This document shows, piece after piece, positions 20,006-29,441 of a stretch of 64,000 nucleotides of DNA (within the stretch, counting starts at the first letter, position 1; each line of letters begins with the position of its first letter). Position numbers and translations under genes: made by a program. Source of the stretch: Bacteroidota bacterium. GTDB taxonomy: Bacteria; Bacteroidota; Bacteroidia; Bacteroidales; NBLH01. Under the pieces are notes generated by a model. That model was not told where the DNA came from, did not search any database, and was given only the letters and a program-made list of their open reading frames with translations. The stretch covers positions 1 to 64,000 of the forward strand of contig JANYKN010000155.1 of NCBI GenBank assembly GCA_025361565.1, written 5' to 3'.

Positions 20006-20722
20006 TCAATCAAATGGCCAGCCTCTATATCCAATATCTTTTTCGCGTGGTGCAAACTCAAAGCAAAAATAGGTTTCCTGAACTGGAATAAATCCATGTC
20101 CTGCCAATTTTAAATAATCTTCTTTGGCAGTTGCAGTCAAATAAGTCACTTTGTTTTCACGGAAACACATCATGGAACCAAAAAAGCCATTACCAATAGG
20201 ACTATAATCAGAATAGTGACATGAAAAACAGTTGTGAAAACGGAAATTTGGAAGCATTTCCTTTTGTATTTGTTTAAATGCGGTTTCAAATTCGTCACAT
20301 TTACTTGTAAATTGCTTATTATCTATTTTTAAAACAAAAAGAGCACGTAGTTTCTGAACACCTCCATTTGGCATGGGTTTCCCAAGATGCAACTGAATAT
20401 CTAATAATGACAGTGTTTCAATTTCTCTTTCTGTATCTATTACATTTTGTGGAATTTGAATTTCTAAACTACAATTACACAATTGTAAAGCAAATTTTTC
20501 ACTTTGAAAAACCGCTACTTTATTAAATGTAAATCGCTTTAATTGATTTTTACTATAACTATTTGGATCTTCAAGTTCAAAATCATCAAAACTAGCCCCT
20601 TTAAAACGAATTCCATCTATCTCTAAATAAAGGCAGTTTGTTCCGGTTTCTAAAAAGGTATTTTCAATTGAAGTTTCTACCCTTCCACTTTTGTCTGAAT
20701 AAATTGTATGATATGGTTTCAT
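20006..20722 (-). CDS. Unknown protein with CFSC and SDYSPIG motifs (possibly DUF6304-like)
   Basis: A cytoplasmic 238-aa protein, mostly beta-rich. A conserved-looking C-terminal portion reads FHNCFSCHYSDYSPIGNG near residue 160, then a MMCF segment, and ends in REKDIGYRGWPFD. The CxxC could bind a metal. I recall this pattern from the DUF6304 family but cannot confirm it here. It sits between fumC and the sirtuin gene on the same strand; a terminator-like hairpin separates it from fumC, so it probably forms a unit with the sirtuin. Function unknown. Confidence 0.72.
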   Translation of the reverse strand: MKPYHTIYSDKSGRVETSIENTFLETGTNCLYLEIDGIRFKGASFDDFELEDPNSYSKNQLKRFTFNKVAVFQSEKFALQLCNCSLEIQIPQNVIDTEREIETLSLLDIQLHLGKPMPNGGVQKLRALFVLKIDNKQFTSKCDEFETAFKQIQKEMLPNFRFHNCFSCHYSDYSPIGNGFFGSMMCFRENKVTYLTATAKEDYLKLAGHGFIPVQETYFCFEFAPREKDIGYRGWPFD

Positions 20723-20785
20723 ATTGATTCAATCTTTAAGTGAGGTTCTATTAAGAAATCATAGATTGAATTAAAAAGAATAATT

Positions 20786-20813
20786 AGTCCTTGAGTATTA
20801 ATCTTCAAGGACT
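20786..20813 (-). terminator. Terminator of fumC
   Basis: AGTCCTTGA and TCAAGGACT form a 9-bp perfect stem over a 10-base loop, followed on the minus strand by AATTATTCTTTTT. It lies about 30 bases after the fumC stop. The T tract is interrupted, so strength is uncertain. Confidence 0.65.
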
Positions 20814-20843
20814 TATAAACGATTAATCAATTATCGGAGACTT

Positions 20844-22238
20844 TTATAGCGACCCAATCATCTTACTTGGATCCACCCAGGCAGTAAACTCAGCATCAGT
20901 AAGATATCCCAATTCCAAGGCAGCAATGCGCAGGCTTTTGTTCTCTTTATGTGCTTTTTTTGCAATCTGGGCTGCCTTTTCATATCCAATATGTGTATTA
21001 AGGGCAGTAACCAGCATCAATGAATTTTCAAGATGTGATGCAATAACCGCTCGATTTGGCTCAATTCCAACAGCCATGTTGTTGTTGAACGATACGCAAA
21101 CATCGCCAATCAATCTTGCTGCCTGTAAAAAATTATAGATCATAACTGGTTTATATACATTTAACTCGAAATGACCGTTCATTCCACCAATAGTTATAGC
21201 TGCATCATTACCAATTACTTGAGCGCAAACCATAGTCATGGCTTCAATTTGGGTTGGATTTACTTTGCCTGGCATAATTGATGAACCCGGTTCATTTTCT
21301 GGAATAAACAGTTCCCCAATTCCACATCGAGGACCGGATGCCATCAGCCGAATATCGTTAGCAATTTTCATTAAACTAACGGCAACAGTTTTTAAAGCGC
21401 CAGAAGCTTCAACAATAGCATCATGTGCAGCCAAACCTTCAAATTTATTGGTTCCGGTAACAAAAGGCAAATTAGTAAGTTCGGCAATTTTTTTGGCAAC
21501 CAATTCCGAATAACCTTTTGGTGTGTTAATGCCTGTTCCAACAGCGGTTCCTCCCAAAGCAATTTCTGATAAATGTGCAAAACTGTTTTTAATGGCTGCC
21601 AAACCATGATCCAGCTGTGATACATATCCAGAAAACTCTTGTCCCAAGGTCAGTGGTGTTGCGTCCATCCAGTGTGTGCGACCAATTTTTACAATATTTT
21701 TAAACTCTTCCGATTTTTTAGCCAAAGTGCGTCTTAATAAAACGAGGCCAGGAATAGTTATTTCAATCAATGCTTTATATGCTGCAATATGCATGGCAGT
21801 AGGAAAGGTATCGTTTGAAGATTGCGACTTGTTTACATCATCATTGGGATGGATAAAAGGTTTTCCTTCGCCTAGAGTTTCACCTTTAATAACATGTGCA
21901 CGGTTCGAAACTACTTCATTTACATTCATGTTCGATTGAGTACCTGAACCTGTTTGCCAGATGACCAAAGGAAACTGATCGAATAATTTACCTTCGATGA
22001 TTTCATCGCAGGCATTTGCTATTAAATCCTTTTTTTCGGCACTTAAAACTCCCAAATCAAAATTAGCAAGTGCTGCAGCCTTTTTAAGATACCCAAAAGC
22101 AACAATAATTTCTTTTGGCATGCTACCGGGTTCACCAATTTTGAAATTTTCAACTGACCGCTGGGTTTGTGCACCCCAGTATTTATCGGCAGGTACTTTT
22201 ACCTCGCCCATTGTATCTTTTTCAATTCTGTGGTTCAT
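20844..22238 (-). CDS. fumC: Fumarate hydratase, class II
   Basis: Class II fumarase that interconverts fumarate and malate in the citric acid cycle, in the cytoplasm and without an iron-sulfur cluster. The signature [13 protein letters not shown] lies near residue 317, with [11 protein letters not shown] near 140 and [14 protein letters not shown] near 185. The length of 464 residues is normal. The start [11 protein letters not shown] is family-typical. A CAP-domain lipoprotein gene lies only 21 bases upstream on the same strand, so the two are probably one transcript. A terminator follows fumC. It could in principle be aspartate ammonia-lyase, but the SSN / GSS pattern and N-terminal [15 protein letters not shown] favour FumC. 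Confidence 0.96.
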   Translation of the reverse strand: MNHRIEKDTMGEVKVPADKYWGAQTQRSVENFKIGEPGSMPKEIIVAFGYLKKAAALANFDLGVLSAEKKDLIANACDEIIEGKLFDQFPLVIWQTGSGTQSNMNVNEVVSNRAHVIKGETLGEGKPFIHPNDDVNKSQSSNDTFPTAMHIAAYKALIEITIPGLVLLRRTLAKKSEEFKNIVKIGRTHWMDATPLTLGQEFSGYVSQLDHGLAAIKNSFAHLSEIALGGTAVGTGINTPKGYSELVAKKIAELTNLPFVTGTNKFEGLAAHDAIVEASGALKTVAVSLMKIANDIRLMASGPRCGIGELFIPENEPGSSIMPGKVNPTQIEAMTMVCAQVIGNDAAITIGGMNGHFELNVYKPVMIYNFLQAARLIGDVCVSFNNNMAVGIEPNRAVIASHLENSLMLVTALNTHIGYEKAAQIAKKAHKENKSLRIAALELGYLTDAEFTAWVDPSKMIGSL

Positions 22239-22259
22239 AATTATTTTGTATTTAAATGA

Positions 22260-22730
22260 TTAAGGATTAGCTTTATAAAATATCTGAGTATAATAATAGA
22301 GTCCATCTCCTGCCTGAACAGCACTCAAACCGGTTAAAGTAAAATTTCCTTCTATGTTTATCCGATAGCCCTGACTGGCCAACCAACTATCAACAATTTC
22401 AGTAGCAGAACCTTGTCCTGTGGCTACATTTTCTGTAATCACACCATTTCCAAGCTGTTGTTTTATGCGATCGGATCGTTCAGTTATACCATCATGCCCA
22501 AAAGGAACATCTCCATTTGCCATATTTTCGGTATGTTCATTGGCGACCTGCCATAAAAAATCATCGTGCTCCAATGCTGTCAGGCCTTTGCTAATTCTAT
22601 GTGCATTAATGGCATCCAGAATTTCCTTATCGTAATCGGTCTGGCTTTGGGTTTGATACCTTTCTTTTTTGCATGACATTGTTAAAACTGCAAACAAAAT
22701 GAAGGTGAATATTAATATATTTTTTTGCAT
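22260..22730 (-). CDS. CAP-domain (SCP/PR1) lipoprotein
   Basis: Lipoprotein (signal to TMSC, Cys20) carrying one CAP domain. Family landmarks are EILDAINAHRISKGL near residue 40, WQVANEHTENMANG near 65 with the conserved His, FGHDG near 82, and ITENVATG near 99. The end reads YYYTQIFYK, the usual final strand. Bacterial CAP proteins act at the envelope, in lipid binding or proteolysis, but function is not predictable here. It lies directly upstream of fumC with 21 bases between them, an unexpected partner. Confidence 0.9.
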   Translation of the reverse strand: MQKNILIFTFILFAVLTMSCKKERYQTQSQTDYDKEILDAINAHRISKGLTALEHDDFLWQVANEHTENMANGDVPFGHDGITERSDRIKQQLGNGVITENVATGQGSATEIVDSWLASQGYRINIEGNFTLTGLSAVQAGDGLYYYTQIFYKANP

Positions 22731-22922
22731 TAGACGAGACTTCTTTATTTAAATTTTGGAAAACATTGGTTGACAGAATTAATATTAAATCCATCTAAAT
22801 TCCTGCTCTAATTTACTCATAATTCAATTAGCGTTTAAGGATTAATCAATAATATTTGGAATTAATAATAAAATAACTTGAAAGATAGTAAAACTAAAAA
22901 AACTTCTTGTCAAAATCAAAAA

Positions 22923-23678
22923 TTAATAAACTTTAATCTGATGATTTTTAAGTTCTTTGTTGTACTGATTTGCCCCTGGGTAAACCTTTTCCATTAAATC
23001 CCAGAATTTTTTGCTGTGATTTTTTTGAATGGTGTGGCAAAGTTCATGAATAATCACATAATCAATAAGATGCTGGTGCAAACGCATCAGATGCAGGTTT
23101 AGGTTAATACGGTTATCTCTTGAACAACTTCCCCAACGGCCTTTTGAGCTTTTTATGCTTACCGACTGATATTTAAATCCTTTTTGATTGGCCAGATAAG
23201 CTGTCCGAAGAGGCAAATGCTCAAGGGCTTCAATCATCAAGGCTCTTTCAATGCCTCTTCTGATTGCAATTTGAATACGCTCATCTCTTACCAAGGCAGC
23301 CTTTGGATATTTTACTAAAATTTTTCCATTTAGAACCCGAACTGAAATGCTTGTTTTTTCCCATGCTTCGATGTACAATTCATGCATTCCTGTTCTAAAA
23401 TTTGATTTTTCAGTATAAACGCTTAATCTTTCTTCATATTTACTTGTTTTTAAAAGACTTGCAATTATCCATTCCTTTTTTTCATTGATAAATCCTTCGG
23501 CTAGTTTAAATGACATACGGTGTGGAAGGCTAACAATAACGCCATCAAAAGGTTTAACCCTGATGCTCATTCTTTTTGCCCGTTTGCTTTTAATCACCTT
23601 AATTTCACCAACTTCCTTTAAATAAAATAGCTTCTCGCTGTCCTGCTTACTTTTTATCATCGATTTAAACAATTCCAA
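22923..23678 (-). CDS. YgjP-like (DUF45) zinc metallopeptidase
   Basis: Predicted zinc metallopeptidase of the YgjP/DUF45 family. The zinc motif HELCH lies near residue 207, followed by QKNHSKKFW, where the third His is expected. The upstream segment KSSKGRWGSCSRDNRINLN (about 158-180) is the family's second hallmark. The N-terminal half is a beta domain rich in Lys/Arg. Length 251 matches the family. Its role is poorly known. It is divergent from the isoaspartyl peptidase gene with a 66-base spacer. Confidence 0.92.
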   Translation of the reverse strand: MELFKSMIKSKQDSEKLFYLKEVGEIKVIKSKRAKRMSIRVKPFDGVIVSLPHRMSFKLAEGFINEKKEWIIASLLKTSKYEERLSVYTEKSNFRTGMHELYIEAWEKTSISVRVLNGKILVKYPKAALVRDERIQIAIRRGIERALMIEALEHLPLRTAYLANQKGFKYQSVSIKSSKGRWGSCSRDNRINLNLHLMRLHQHLIDYVIIHELCHTIQKNHSKKFWDLMEKVYPGANQYNKELKNHQIKVY

Positions 23679-23744
23679 ATTATCTTTTTTTGTGTAAATT
23701 TAGGGTGTAAAAATGCACAATAAAATGTAAAATCATCAACTGAT

Positions 23745-24743
23745 ATGAAAAATTTTATAAACCATTTATTAGTTTTAATCTTTTTGATTGCCTTCAACAC
23801 AAATGGAATGGCACAACAAAAACCTGATTATGTAATTGTTATTCATGGAGGCGCAGGAGATATAACCCGTCAAAATTTAACTCCTGAATCAGAAAAAGCA
23901 CATCTTGAAAAATTGGACGAAGCACTTATGGCCGGCGAAAAAATCTTAAAAGATGGAGGAAAAGGAATTGATGCAGTAATAAAGGTAATTCAAATCCTTG
24001 AAGAATCACCCTTGTTCAATGCAGGTAAAGGCGCGGTTTTTAATCACGATGGCATCAATGAATTGGATGCTTCAATTATGGATGGGCAATCATTGAGTGC
24101 AGGTGCAGTTACGGGCATTACAGATGTTAAAAGTCCCATTGAACTGGCATACAGGGTCATGATCCACTCGAACCATGTAATGCTATCGGGAAAAGGAGCT
24201 TCGGAATTTGCAAAAAAAGAAGGTCTTGAAATAGTTAAAAATAAATATTTCTATACCAAAGAGCGCTGGGACAATCTTCAAAAAGCGATTGAAAATGAAA
24301 AGAAAAACGAATCTGGAATCAAAGAAAAACATGGAACAGTTGGTTGTGTAGTACTCGATAAATATGGCAATTTGGCGGCAGGAACATCTACTGGAGGAAT
24401 GACCAACAAAAGATATGGACGAATTGGTGACTCACCAATTATTGGTGCTGGAACCTATGCCAACAATTCCACCTGTGCTGTCTCTTGCACAGGGCACGGC
24501 GAATATTTTATCAGGTATGTAGTTGCTCATACCGTTTCGGCCATGATGGAGTACAAAGGTACAAGTCTGGCTGAGGCTGCAGATTACATCATCAATAAAA
24601 AATTGGTAGAAGCTGGCGGCGACGGGGGTTTAATTGCTGTTGATAAAGATGGAAATATAGCATTTCCTTTCAACACTTCGGGAATGTACCGAGCCTATGT
24701 AAAAGCTGGAGGGGAAAGGGTTGTTGGGGTTTTTAAGGATTAA
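23745..24743 (+). CDS. Isoaspartyl peptidase / L-asparaginase (Ntn hydrolase), exported
   Basis: N-terminal-nucleophile hydrolase of the plant-type asparaginase family, which cleaves isoaspartyl dipeptides and asparagine. Residues 1-23 form a signal peptide (to GMAQQ), so it acts in the periplasm. The proenzyme motif is KHGTVGCVVLD: cleavage before Thr exposes the nucleophile. AGTSTGGMTNKRYGRIGDSPIIGAGT lies just after and forms the substrate site (shown only as family pattern, starting near residue 215). HGGAGDI near residue 35 is the N-terminal hallmark. Length of 332 residues is normal. Confidence 0.95.
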   Translation: MKNFINHLLVLIFLIAFNTNGMAQQKPDYVIVIHGGAGDITRQNLTPESEKAHLEKLDEALMAGEKILKDGGKGIDAVIKVIQILEESPLFNAGKGAVFNHDGINELDASIMDGQSLSAGAVTGITDVKSPIELAYRVMIHSNHVMLSGKGASEFAKKEGLEIVKNKYFYTKERWDNLQKAIENEKKNESGIKEKHGTVGCVVLDKYGNLAAGTSTGGMTNKRYGRIGDSPIIGAGTYANNSTCAVSCTGHGEYFIRYVVAHTVSAMMEYKGTSLAEAADYIINKKLVEAGGDGGLIAVDKDGNIAFPFNTSGMYRAYVKAGGERVVGVFKD

Positions 24744-24965
24744 CATCCAGAACATAAATGGGCTTGTCAAATAACAACACTTCGTTATACTTTGCCAAAG
24801 TTATGATTAAGATAATGTTATTTTATTGATTATTAAACCTTTCATTAAATTACAATAACTTTGTCAAAGTTGCTGAAAATATAACGATTTCAAAAATATA
24901 CCCAATTATTGTTATAGGGTTGTAATATTTTGAAATGAAAGAAACCTTATTAATTTTGAAGATAT

Positions 24966-25208
24966 TTATATTTTGCTTTCATGTAAATCCCAAATTGGAA
25001 AACACATTTCATAATCGTTCCAAATAATGTCGCCATACTCAATTGAAAATTTCTTGAAAAATTTTTTATCAAGATATTTCTTAGTCATTGGATTTTTTGC
25101 TTTTTTTAAAAAATCAGCGAAATCAATTAAGCGGTCAATCCCATCTGAGAATGAAATTTTGATTTTATATTCTCCAATATACTCAGCATTTATAATTGAT
25201 ATAACCAT
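24966..25208 (-). CDS. DUF2442 protein
   Basis: Small protein of the DUF2442 family, about 80 residues. I place the start at the ATG at 25208, 4 bases after the stop of the DUF4160 gene, because the typical family N-terminus (VISIINAEYIGEYKIKISFSDG) begins there; the longer frame to 25271 overlaps the upstream gene. The end WNDYEMCFPIWDLHES is close to the usual family finish. DUF4160 and DUF2442 genes often occur as neighbours and have been proposed as toxin-antitoxin-like pairs, which is unproven here. Confidence 0.82.
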   Translation of the reverse strand: MVISIINAEYIGEYKIKISFSDGIDRLIDFADFLKKAKNPMTKKYLDKKFFKKFSIEYGDIIWNDYEMCFPIWDLHESKI

Positions 25209-25212
25209 AATT

Positions 25213-25515
25213 TTATATTTTTTTTGTGATTTTTTCAGGTGATATCTCAATATTATAAATAAAGAAATCAATCCATTTTCTTACAATATCATCTCTATAT
25301 AGTTCAACTATTTTTTTGAACTTTTTCAAGTTTTGTATATCCAGTGGTTCCTTTCCATGTACATCCTTAATAAGAATCTCCTTAAATTTCCCGTTCTCAA
25401 AAATTATTTCAGCTTTGCTTTCTTTGTCCTGATATTTACAGTGAACATGTATCGGCTCGTGCTCTTGCGAATAGAACAAAATAATCAATCCAAAATATTC
25501 ATATAATTTTGGCAT
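25213..25515 (-). CDS. DUF4160 protein
   Basis: A 100-aa protein of the DUF4160 family. The hallmark HEPIHVHCKYQDKESKAEI is at residues 19-37, with several histidines close together that could bind metal. The C-terminus is helical. It is the first gene of a tight pair with DUF2442 (4-base gap). A minus-strand TACCTTTG (25539-25532) just upstream fits a -7 box, with an imperfect -33 box ATTG at 25563-25560. Confidence 0.85.
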   Translation of the reverse strand: MPKLYEYFGLIILFYSQEHEPIHVHCKYQDKESKAEIIFENGKFKEILIKDVHGKEPLDIQNLKKFKKIVELYRDDIVRKWIDFFIYNIEISPEKITKKI

Positions 25516-25683
25516 AATTCTAACTTTTAAGCAAAGGTAATTAAATAATTAATGCGATTCAATCTCATCTTATCAGGATGTTAAAAACCAGCCAAAATAA
25601 AAGCATTGAGTTTCTATATTAAATCTTTTTTGAGTTTGGACAAATGAAATTGGTAAAATTCGAAACTTAAACAAATAGAGTAT

Positions 25684-26598
25684 CTAACTCCCACCCAACA
25701 AATTAATTGCTGCAGGAACAACTTTTGCTGTAAAGGGTGTAAACCCAATACTTTCGCCATCCATTTCAATGGGATATTTCTCTTCGGAGATAATTTCGCA
25801 GTAATCGATTTTAAGATAATGAACTTCAGGATGCTTAATTAATTTGAGTTTTCGCAGGTGAGGCAAATACATTAAAAAATGGATAATGGAAATATTGCCA
25901 ACAATTACCAGACTTAATTTCCCATCATCGAGATTGGCCCCAGGTGCAACTCCCAATCCACTTCCAAAATACCGGCCATTGGCAACACAAACCGCAACAA
26001 CTTTACCTATCCACTGAAAATCTGTTGTTTTTATACGCACACTTTGCTGTTTGTAGCCAACAAAAGCTTTTATAACTCCCAGAAAAAATGTGAGAGTGCT
26101 TCCTAGTCTTTTTTTACTTTTATTTACAATTACAACTGCCTTTGCTCCTACGCCAACCTCTGCAATATTGTTAAAATAACGGTTTTTCTTTTCGTTAAAT
26201 TCATTATGAAACTCTACAAAACCTAAATCAATTTTACGATTTTTCCCATTGATGATAAGTTGTGCAAGCCTATCAACCGATTTGTCGAAATTTGCTGTAC
26301 GTGCAAAATCGTTTCCGGTACCCAGTGGAAACAAACCGATTATTACTTTATTCCGTTGTTCTTCAGTTGCCTGCATTAATCCATTCACTACCTCGTTCAT
26401 TGTGCCATCCCCTCCGGCGGCAATTATAAAATCGGCATTTTCATTTATTGCCTCAATTGTTAATTGGGTGGCATGGCCTTGTTTGTCAGTTAGTTTATCG
26501 TAAATATGGAATGTAACTGGTAGTATTTTGCTTAATTTCACTTTTAGTTCGACAGCTTTTTTGTGTTTCCGGTTCGCAATTATAGCAACTGTTTTCAT
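25684..26598 (-). CDS. Diacylglycerol kinase-family lipid kinase
   Basis: Lipid or sphingoid kinase of the DAGK catalytic (YegS/DgkB-like) family that phosphorylates a lipid hydroxyl with ATP. The nucleotide motif GGDGTMNEVVNGL lies near residue 62, and PLGTGNDFAR near 92 is the second hallmark. GSGLGVAPGANLDDGKL near 210 and YPIEMDGE near 275 complete the fold. Length 304 is typical. It is driven by a good promoter (26655-26685), upstream of which lies a 21-bp-period repeat. The lipid substrate cannot be told from sequence. Confidence 0.93.
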   Translation of the reverse strand: MKTVAIIANRKHKKAVELKVKLSKILPVTFHIYDKLTDKQGHATQLTIEAINENADFIIAAGGDGTMNEVVNGLMQATEEQRNKVIIGLFPLGTGNDFARTANFDKSVDRLAQLIINGKNRKIDLGFVEFHNEFNEKKNRYFNNIAEVGVGAKAVVIVNKSKKRLGSTLTFFLGVIKAFVGYKQQSVRIKTTDFQWIGKVVAVCVANGRYFGSGLGVAPGANLDDGKLSLVIVGNISIIHFLMYLPHLRKLKLIKHPEVHYLKIDYCEIISEEKYPIEMDGESIGFTPFTAKVVPAAINLLGGS

Positions 26599-26654
26599 TT
26601 ACATTGGTTTAAAATTGAAATAGATTGGCTATTTTCTATACAAAGGTTTTAAAA

Positions 26655-26685
26655 CAAATATAAAAGTTTAAGTTGATTTGACAAA
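26655..26685 (-). promoter_or_regulatory. Promoter of the lipid kinase gene
   Basis: On the minus strand TTTG (26685-26682), 19 bases, then TATATTTG (26662-26655), an exact match to the phylum consensus, 57 bases before the ATG. Confidence 0.8.
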
Positions 26686-26743
26686 TTATGAGGCTATAAC
26701 GGCAATCATTATAAAGAAAATATAAAGGATAAAATTCAAATTT

Positions 26744-26796
26744 CAAATAACAAATGACTAAGCCCAAATAACAAACTTCAAAATTCAAATAACAAA
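26744..26796. repeat. Three CAAATAACAAA repeats at 21-bp period
   Basis: Identical 11-mers start at 26744, 26765 and 26786, exactly 21 bp apart, with unrelated sequence between them. They lie 60-110 bp upstream of the lipid kinase promoter. Confidence 0.8.
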
Positions 26797-26832
26797 GTTC
26801 ATATTACCAAAGCGATATTCAGTTATCCAAAA

Positions 26833-27633
26833 TTAAAATTCCAACTTAATTTTATATCCTCCATGCTTTCTGATATTTAGCACCAAATAATTTTCAAAAA
26901 TCAAATATTGTCCTTTAATACCAGTTAACTTACCTGAATAATCTTTCAAAGTGTCAAAACCAACACTTTTTATTTTTACAGGATAACTGATAACCGGATA
27001 CTTTATTTCTGTAATTTCATCATCTTCAATTACATATTGCTGTAAATCCGAATTTAGCAATTCCCATGCTTTTTGCTTTTCATTTTCGAGATTAACTTCC
27101 AGATCAACCTCATTTTTAAGCATCTTTTGCCAGCTTGTTTTATCGCTCATATGTTTTTTTAGCTCCACTTCTATAACTCCTGCAAGATATCGATTTGGAG
27201 TCATGGCCAGTTTTATGGCTTTTGAAGCACCCTGATCCATCCACCGGGTTGGAATTTGACTGGAACGGGTTACCCCAACTTTTAAACCGCTTGAAACAGC
27301 AAGGTAAACGTAATGGCTTGTTAAGCAATGATTTGAAGACCATTCCATATTGCGCGAAATTCCCAAATGTGCCTGACAGAGTTCCGGGTTTAGTATACAT
27401 TCAGATGTTTCGGGCACTGAAATAAAACATTTGTAGCAATAGCCCTGGCCAAAAGTTTTTGGTGTCTTTGCCCCACATGAAATACAATTAATTTCGTCCA
27501 TGAATTTAAGCGTGAGGCTTTTACCAATCAGTTCGTTAACTGGCACCAATTCGTTTCCTATCGGAAGTTGATACTGCACAACATCTTCAAGCACAGTTTT
27601 CATTTTCAGGATATTGCCTTCAAAAATTGCCAT
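26833..27633 (-). CDS. DUF2797 protein
   Basis: Member of the DUF2797 family. A zinc-ribbon-like part is visible near residues 50-70 (INCISCGAKT ... GYCYKCF), with more cysteines near 80-90. The family core lies at about 105-150 and includes YLAVSSGLKVGVTR and PTRWMDQGAS, which resemble a GIY-YIG-like strand pair. Length 266 is usual. Function is not established. It lies downstream of asnB, separated by two terminators. Confidence 0.87.
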   Translation of the reverse strand: MAIFEGNILKMKTVLEDVVQYQLPIGNELVPVNELIGKSLTLKFMDEINCISCGAKTPKTFGQGYCYKCFISVPETSECILNPELCQAHLGISRNMEWSSNHCLTSHYVYLAVSSGLKVGVTRSSQIPTRWMDQGASKAIKLAMTPNRYLAGVIEVELKKHMSDKTSWQKMLKNEVDLEVNLENEKQKAWELLNSDLQQYVIEDDEITEIKYPVISYPVKIKSVGFDTLKDYSGKLTGIKGQYLIFENYLVLNIRKHGGYKIKLEF

Positions 27634-27689
27634 AAGGTAAAGATTTATCGATTTGATTTTGTGCTAATTTATGAAAAAATACCAATATA

Positions 27690-27750
27690 AAACCCGAAAA
27701 GTTTTGAAAACCTTTCGGGCTAAAAAAGGCCGGAACTTATCCGACCTTAA
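27690..27750 (-). terminator. Tandem terminators of asnB
   Basis: Reading on the minus strand, a first hairpin (AAGGTCGG / CCGGCCTT with one G-T pair, then T6) is followed at once by a second (CCCGAAA / TTTCGGG, then TTTTAT). Both lie within 80 bases after the asnB stop. Confidence 0.85.
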
Positions 27751-27770
27751 CTAAAATTTAACACTTTGAG

Positions 27771-29441
27771 CTAGTCTTCATAGGCATTAACATGCACTTT
27801 GCTCATTGCCCTGCCCGAAGGATCTGCATTATTCCTAAATGCCTCATCCCACTCTAAAGCCTTGGCTGTGCTGCATGCAATTGAAGCCTCGAAAGGAACA
27901 CATTTAGCAGCCGATTGCGATGGAAAATGCTCATTAAAAATGCTTCGATAATAGTATTCCTCTTTTGTTCGTGGCGTATTATGTGGAAATCGATAGGCTG
28001 CATTTTTCATTTGCTGGTCAGTTACATTATCTTCGCTATATTTCTTTAACGAATCAATCCAACTGTATCCAACACCATCTGAGAATTGTTCTTTCTGGCG
28101 CCATACCACGCTTTGGGGCAAATTTTCTTCAAATGCTTTACGCAGCACCCATTTTTCCATCTTTTCACTGGTAATCATTTTGTCTTTGGGGTTAAGTCGC
28201 ATAGCTACATCCATAAATTCTTTGTCAAGAAAAGGTACACGGCCTTCTACTCCCCAGGCAGCCAGAGTTTTATTGGCGCGCAAACAATCGTACATATGCA
28301 ATTTACTGAGTTTCCGTACCGTTTCTTCATGGAATTCCTGAGCGTTTGGAGCTTTGTGAAAATACAGATAGCCTCCAAACAATTCATCTGCTCCTTCGCC
28401 CGAAAGTACCATTTTGATCCCCATAGACTTGATTACCCTTGCCAATAAGTACATTGGTGTACTGGCACGGATGGTAGTGGTATCGTATGTTTCAATATGA
28501 TAAATTACATCTCTGATTGCATCAAGCCCTTCCTGAATTGTAAAATGAATTTCGTGATGGATGGTCCCAATGTGATCTGCAACTTTTTGTGCTGCAGCAA
28601 GATCGGGAGCACCAACTAAACCAACAGCAAATGAGTGCAATTGTGGCCACCATGCCGGTGCGGTATCATCAGATTCAATTCTTTTTTTCGAAAATTTTTG
28701 TGCCAAAAATGAAGTTATTGACGAATCCAATCCACCCGATAGCAATACGCCATAAGGCACATCTGACATTAATTGACGATGAACTGCCTGATAAAGAGCA
28801 TTTCGCAAATCATCTATACTTGTTGTATTATCTCTTACATTATCAAATTTCATCCAATCCCGTTCGTACCATTTTTTCATGATACCATCCTGGCTGCATA
28901 AAACATGACCAGGCAAAAACTCTTCGATGTTGTTGCAATACCCTTCAAGCCCTTTAAGTTCAGAAGATACATAATAATTTCCATGTTGATCATGCCCCTG
29001 ATATAAAGGGATAATACCCATATGATCTCGTGCAATTAAATAAATATCTTTTTCTTCATCATATAATGCAAATGCGAAAATTCCATTTAAATCTTCAATA
29101 AAGTTTACGCCTTTTTTTTTGTAAAGTGCCAATATTACCTCACAATCAGAATTGGTTTGGTATTCATAAATATCTTCGGTCTGTGCTCGTAATTCTTTGA
29201 AATTATATATTTCGCCATTTACAGCCAAAATATGTTTTTTATCTTTGCTAAACAAGGGTTGCTTTCCCGATTGGGGATCTACTATCGAAAGCCGTTCGTG
29301 CGCAAGTATTGCCTTGTCAGAAAAAAATATCCCTGACCAATCCGGTCCACGATGCCTGACACGTTTACTCATTTCAAGTGCTTGCGACCTTAACTCCTGA
29401 GGATTTGATTTAATATCAAAAATACCAATTATACCACACAT
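27771..29441 (-). CDS. asnB: Asparagine synthase, glutamine-hydrolysing
   Basis: Makes asparagine from aspartate, glutamine and ATP in the cytoplasm. The protein starts MCGIIGIFD, so Cys2 is the glutaminase nucleophile after Met removal. The N-terminal class II glutaminase domain (1-205) has RHRGPDWSG and LAVNGEIYN. The synthetase domain has the pyrophosphate loop VLLSGGLDSSI near residue 233 and the LSGEGADELFGGY motif near 345. Length 556 is normal for AsnB. A CAL to CVPFEAS tail is family-like. It is a single-gene unit with two terminators. No promoter of the phylum type was found in the upstream 100 bases. Confidence 0.97.
   Translation of the reverse strand: MCGIIGIFDIKSNPQELRSQALEMSKRVRHRGPDWSGIFFSDKAILAHERLSIVDPQSGKQPLFSKDKKHILAVNGEIYNFKELRAQTEDIYEYQTNSDCEVILALYKKKGVNFIEDLNGIFAFALYDEEKDIYLIARDHMGIIPLYQGHDQHGNYYVSSELKGLEGYCNNIEEFLPGHVLCSQDGIMKKWYERDWMKFDNVRDNTTSIDDLRNALYQAVHRQLMSDVPYGVLLSGGLDSSITSFLAQKFSKKRIESDDTAPAWWPQLHSFAVGLVGAPDLAAAQKVADHIGTIHHEIHFTIQEGLDAIRDVIYHIETYDTTTIRASTPMYLLARVIKSMGIKMVLSGEGADELFGGYLYFHKAPNAQEFHEETVRKLSKLHMYDCLRANKTLAAWGVEGRVPFLDKEFMDVAMRLNPKDKMITSEKMEKWVLRKAFEENLPQSVVWRQKEQFSDGVGYSWIDSLKKYSEDNVTDQQMKNAAYRFPHNTPRTKEEYYYRSIFNEHFPSQSAAKCVPFEASIACSTAKALEWDEAFRNNADPSGRAMSKVHVNAYED

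Noticed and set aside
19726-20097. 123-codon minus-strand frame overlapping the sirtuin start
   Set aside because: It runs out of frame through the start of the sirtuin gene and the end of the preceding gene, both of which are well supported.
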